Shown here: positions 63,653 through 64,000 of the stretch, piece after piece | Numbering within the stretch: the stretch's first letter is position 1 | How the letters are laid out: each line of letters starts with the position of its first letter | From: Weeksellaceae bacterium | Lineage (GTDB): Bacteria; Bacteroidota; Bacteroidia; Flavobacteriales; Weeksellaceae | Reading direction: 5' to 3' | Length of the DNA: 64,000 nucleotides | NCBI GenBank assembly: GCA_022013695.1 | Contig: JAKLPS010000004.1 | Location: forward strand, 62,001-126,000 | The notes under the pieces: model-generated | Database searches by the model: none | What the model saw: the letters and a program-made list of their open reading frames with translations, nothing else | What the model was told of the DNA's origin: nothing | Translations under genes and position numbers: made by a program

Positions 63653-64000
63653 ATGCTTAAAAAGACTTTACTACTCCTCAGTATCCCTGTTTCTTTTGTT
63701 TATTTGAAAGCGCAGGACATCTCGGTGATTACAAATACACTCAATGCTTATTCGGATAATCCCATCAATGGTACAGCCAAGTATAATGCGATGGCAGGCT
63801 CGATCGGCGCATTGGGAGGTGATATTTCTTCTGCAAATGTGAATCCAGCCGGTATCGGCGTTTTCATTACAAATGATGTGAATGTGACCCTCGGAGTAAA
63901 CAATAATAAAAACACGAGCACGCTCGCAGGCAAATCATTAGGCTATAAATTGGATAACACAGATCTTACAAATTCCGGAGGTGTTATGACTTTCAATCTT
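63653..64000 (+). CDS. OmpP1/FadL-family outer membrane transport protein, N-terminal part
   Basis: The frame starts at the ATG at 63653 and runs off the window. Signal peptide MLKKTLLLLSIPVSFVYLKAQ; then GTAKYNAMAGSIGALGGDIS and ANVNPAGIGVF, which match the N-terminal hatch segment (NPAG motif) of FadL/TodX porins that carry hydrophobic substrates across the outer membrane. 116 residues are visible. It follows the glycine/aromatic-rich lipoprotein gene closely. Confidence 0.88.
   Translation, partial: MLKKTLLLLSIPVSFVYLKAQDISVITNTLNAYSDNPINGTAKYNAMAGSIGALGGDISSANVNPAGIGVFITNDVNVTLGVNNNKNTSTLAGKSLGYKLDNTDLTNSGGVMTFNL

Overview
The window reads as chromosomal DNA of a member of the Bacteroidota, most likely a Flavobacteriales bacterium of the Chryseobacterium/Epilithonimonas type (Weeksellaceae). 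The signs are AT-rich intergenic DNA, promoters of the Bacteroidota type (TTG, about 19-20 nt, TAnnTTTG), a secreted protein with a type IX secretion sorting tail, Bat aerotolerance proteins, a GLPGLI protein, DUF3098 beside FtsX, an archaeal-type ProS, and an agmatine deiminase/carbamoylputrescine hydrolase pair. Most of the window is ordinary housekeeping sequence with short intergenic spaces; no prophage, CRISPR array or insertion sequence was seen.

Layout. 1-7.7 kb (minus strand): BatD start and BatC; an ABC-2 exporter pair; an SPFH membrane protein; RluF; then the envelope/RNA-modification run ftsX-DUF3098-uppP-truB. 7.8-14.2 kb: topoisomerase IB, Nnr, MscL, a GLPGLI secreted protein, and a BlaI/BlaR1-like repressor-antirepressor pair with a well formed operator-promoter. 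14.3-14.9 kb: an initiator tRNA followed by a frameshifted GIY-YIG nuclease gene and a second, partial copy of the same tRNA that carries two inserted palindromes; this is the oddest locus in the window. 14.9-18 kb: threonylcarbamoyl-AMP synthase-like protein, YaaA, PrmC, rhomboid protease. 18-27.4 kb: parE-small membrane protein-parC, YchF, a DciA-like protein, a Gcr-type membrane protein, MtgA. 27.5-27.8 kb: tRNA-Ser, tRNA-Pro and tRNA-Arg in one transcript.

28-31 kb holds a lipoprotein amidase and then a short stretch of damaged genes (a frameshifted DUF2004 gene, a hairpin element, a prmA 3' fragment), followed by a P-domain/T9SS secreted protein. 31-41 kb: galK-galT, TypA, a THUMP-like methyltransferase, DUF1801, a drug exporter, and the agmatine-to-putrescine genes aguB and aguA with a broken lipoprotein gene between them. 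41-48 kb: thioesterase, polysaccharide deacetylase plus GNAT protein, then a secreted PHP-type hydrolase paired with a TonB-dependent receptor. 48.8-64 kb: pnp, an ABC1 kinase, DUF4286, gyrA plus a TPR protein, a transaldolase-like enzyme, mntH with a DtxR/MntR-like box on its promoter, DUF937, proS, a glycine/aromatic-rich lipoprotein and the start of a FadL-type porin.

Themes: topology control (gyrA, parC, parE, topoisomerase IB), peptidoglycan and envelope upkeep (FtsX, UppP, MtgA, amidase, MscL), translation accuracy (RluF, TruB, PrmC, TsaC-like, ProS, tRNAs), and nutrient uptake at the outer membrane. Three small non-core genes carry single-base frameshifts in short runs while every core gene is intact, which points to decay of dispensable genes, although assembly error at homopolymers cannot be excluded from the sequence alone.
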